DNA from: Bryobacterales bacterium | Lineage (GTDB): Bacteria > Cyanobacteriota > Vampirovibrionia > Obscuribacterales > Obscuribacteraceae | Reading direction: 5' to 3' | DNA: 6,490 bases | NCBI GenBank assembly: GCA_903970295.1 | Contig: CAJCHQ010000059.1 | Coordinates: forward strand, 1 to 6,490 | Part shown: positions 5,840-6,490 of the stretch, piece after piece | How the letters are laid out: every line of letters starts with the position of its first letter | Numbering within the stretch: the first letter of the stretch is position 1 | Notes under the pieces: model-generated | What the model was told of the DNA's origin: nothing | What the model saw: only the letters and a program-made list of their open reading frames with translations | Databases searched by the model: none | Program-made: the position numbers and the translations under genes

Positions 5840-6490
5840 CTATCCCATTATAAACGAAGTCCTCTTGACGCTGTGGCAAGCTTGATTAGCGCTTTCGATA
5901 CAGTCGGGAATACCGACTCCGCGCAAGCTCGCTCCAGCCAGATGCAAACCCGGAAATGCTTTGACTGACTTTTCGATTTTCTCGACCAATTCCAGATGAC
6001 CGACTTTGTATTGCGGCATTGCTCGCGGCCATCGCTGCAGCCACGTTGCTTTAGGCTCGGCGCTTGTCTGAATCAATTCTTGCAACTCGGCTTTGGCAAT
6101 GGCTAGCAAGCCTTCGGCGTCCTGCTCGAGCAATTGAGATTGGAAAGCGCCGCCAATGAAAACTCTGATCAAAGCTTTTTCAGCAGGACAGCGCCCGGCA
6201 AATTTGACATGACTAAAACTGGCCGCAATGATCTTGCGCTTTTCGACAGCCGGCACGACGAAGCCAAAACCATCTAGTGGGTGGGCGATATTTCGCCGGT
6301 CGAACAAAAGGTTGATCACGGCAGACGAGGCATATTCGATTTGCGAGAGTAATTGGGCCAGATTTCGATCGACCTCTGACAAAAGGCGCGCGGCCACAAA
6401 AGCAGGAACCGCCAAAATTACATGGTCGAAGATTTCGGCGCTGCCATCCGCGAATGAAAGTTGCCAGCTACCCGCCTGACGGTGCAAAGA
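5840..6490 (-). CDS. hemY: HemY-type protoporphyrinogen/coproporphyrinogen oxidase, C-terminal part
   Basis: The frame is open to the right edge (codons through 6490), so about 216 C-terminal residues of a protein normally near 450-480 are visible; TAG is at 5840-5842. The TTG at 6485-6487 should not be taken as a start. Counting visible residues, the family landmarks appear in order: 'DHVILAVPAF' (about 22-31, the strand before the substrate domain), GFGFVVP (74-80), FAGRCP (97-102), RVFIGGAF (109-116), MPQYKVGH (158-165) and the FAD-binding C-terminal motif GASLRGVGIPDC (186-197) followed by the helix that closes the FAD site. HemY is a flavoprotein that removes six electrons from protoporphyrinogen IX (or from coproporphyrinogen III in the coproporphyrin-dependent route), normally using oxygen, and it acts at the membrane surface late in heme synthesis. 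Which porphyrinogen is used here cannot be told. It is the first visible gene of the leftward block. Confidence 0.93.
   Translation of the reverse strand, partial: SLHRQAGSWQLSFADGSAEIFDHVILAVPAFVAARLLSEVDRNLAQLLSQIEYASSAVINLLFDRRNIAHPLDGFGFVVPAVEKRKIIAASFSHVKFAGRCPAEKALIRVFIGGAFQSQLLEQDAEGLLAIAKAELQELIQTSAEPKATWLQRWPRAMPQYKVGHLELVEKIEKSVKAFPGLHLAGASLRGVGIPDCIESANQACHSVKRTSFIMG
5847..5852 (-). promoter_or_regulatory. Perfect TATAAT -10 hexamer at the hemY 3' end
   Basis: The minus strand reads TATAAT at plus-strand 5847-5852, overlapping the last hemY codons. It would start transcription near 5840, about 40 nt before the membrane-protein ATG at 5798. The -35 side is weak: TTGCCA lies 21 nt upstream, too far for a standard spacer, and no extended -10 TG is present. 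A secondary promoter for the membrane-protein gene is possible but unproven. Confidence 0.25.

Overview
The window looks like ordinary bacterial chromosome of roughly balanced base composition. It is densely coded, with no rRNA, tRNA, CRISPR array, transposase or phage gene that I can see. The organism cannot be named from it. An exported START-like protein, a DUF1571-like protein and a HemY-type porphyrinogen oxidase suggest a respiring bacterium. Kinesin-light-chain-style TPR repeats, a Ppx whose HD region resembles cyanobacterial versions, and an excess of the hexamer CGATCG (the core of the cyanobacterial HIP1 element, though no complete GCGATCGC was found) make a relative of the cyanobacterial lineage, such as Vampirovibrionia/Melainabacteria, a reasonable but weak guess.

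The left 2.8 kb is a rightward block of four genes: the 3' part of a DUF1571-like protein, a small integral-membrane methyltransferase of the ICMT/PEMT type beginning 2 nt after it, an exported SRPBCC (START-like) protein after a 122-nt gap, and a seven-repeat TPR protein 11 nt further on. Three of the four belong to folds that often handle lipids or hydrophobic ligands, so an envelope or lipid role for the block is a plausible inference, not a demonstrated one.

The right 3.7 kb is a leftward block. Read in the direction of transcription it holds the 3' part of hemY (its 5' end lies beyond the right edge), an uncharacterised polytopic membrane protein with histidines in four membrane segments, and a full-length Ppx/GppA exopolyphosphatase/guanosine pentaphosphatase-family protein with an intact His-Asp pair in its HD region. 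The two blocks converge with only 2 nt between the TPR and ppx stop codons, leaving no room for an intergenic terminator.

The item most worth following is the polytopic membrane protein downstream of hemY, because its intramembrane histidine pattern is compatible with a metal- or heme-dependent enzyme. Nothing in the window amounts to a recognisable new defence or mobile system.
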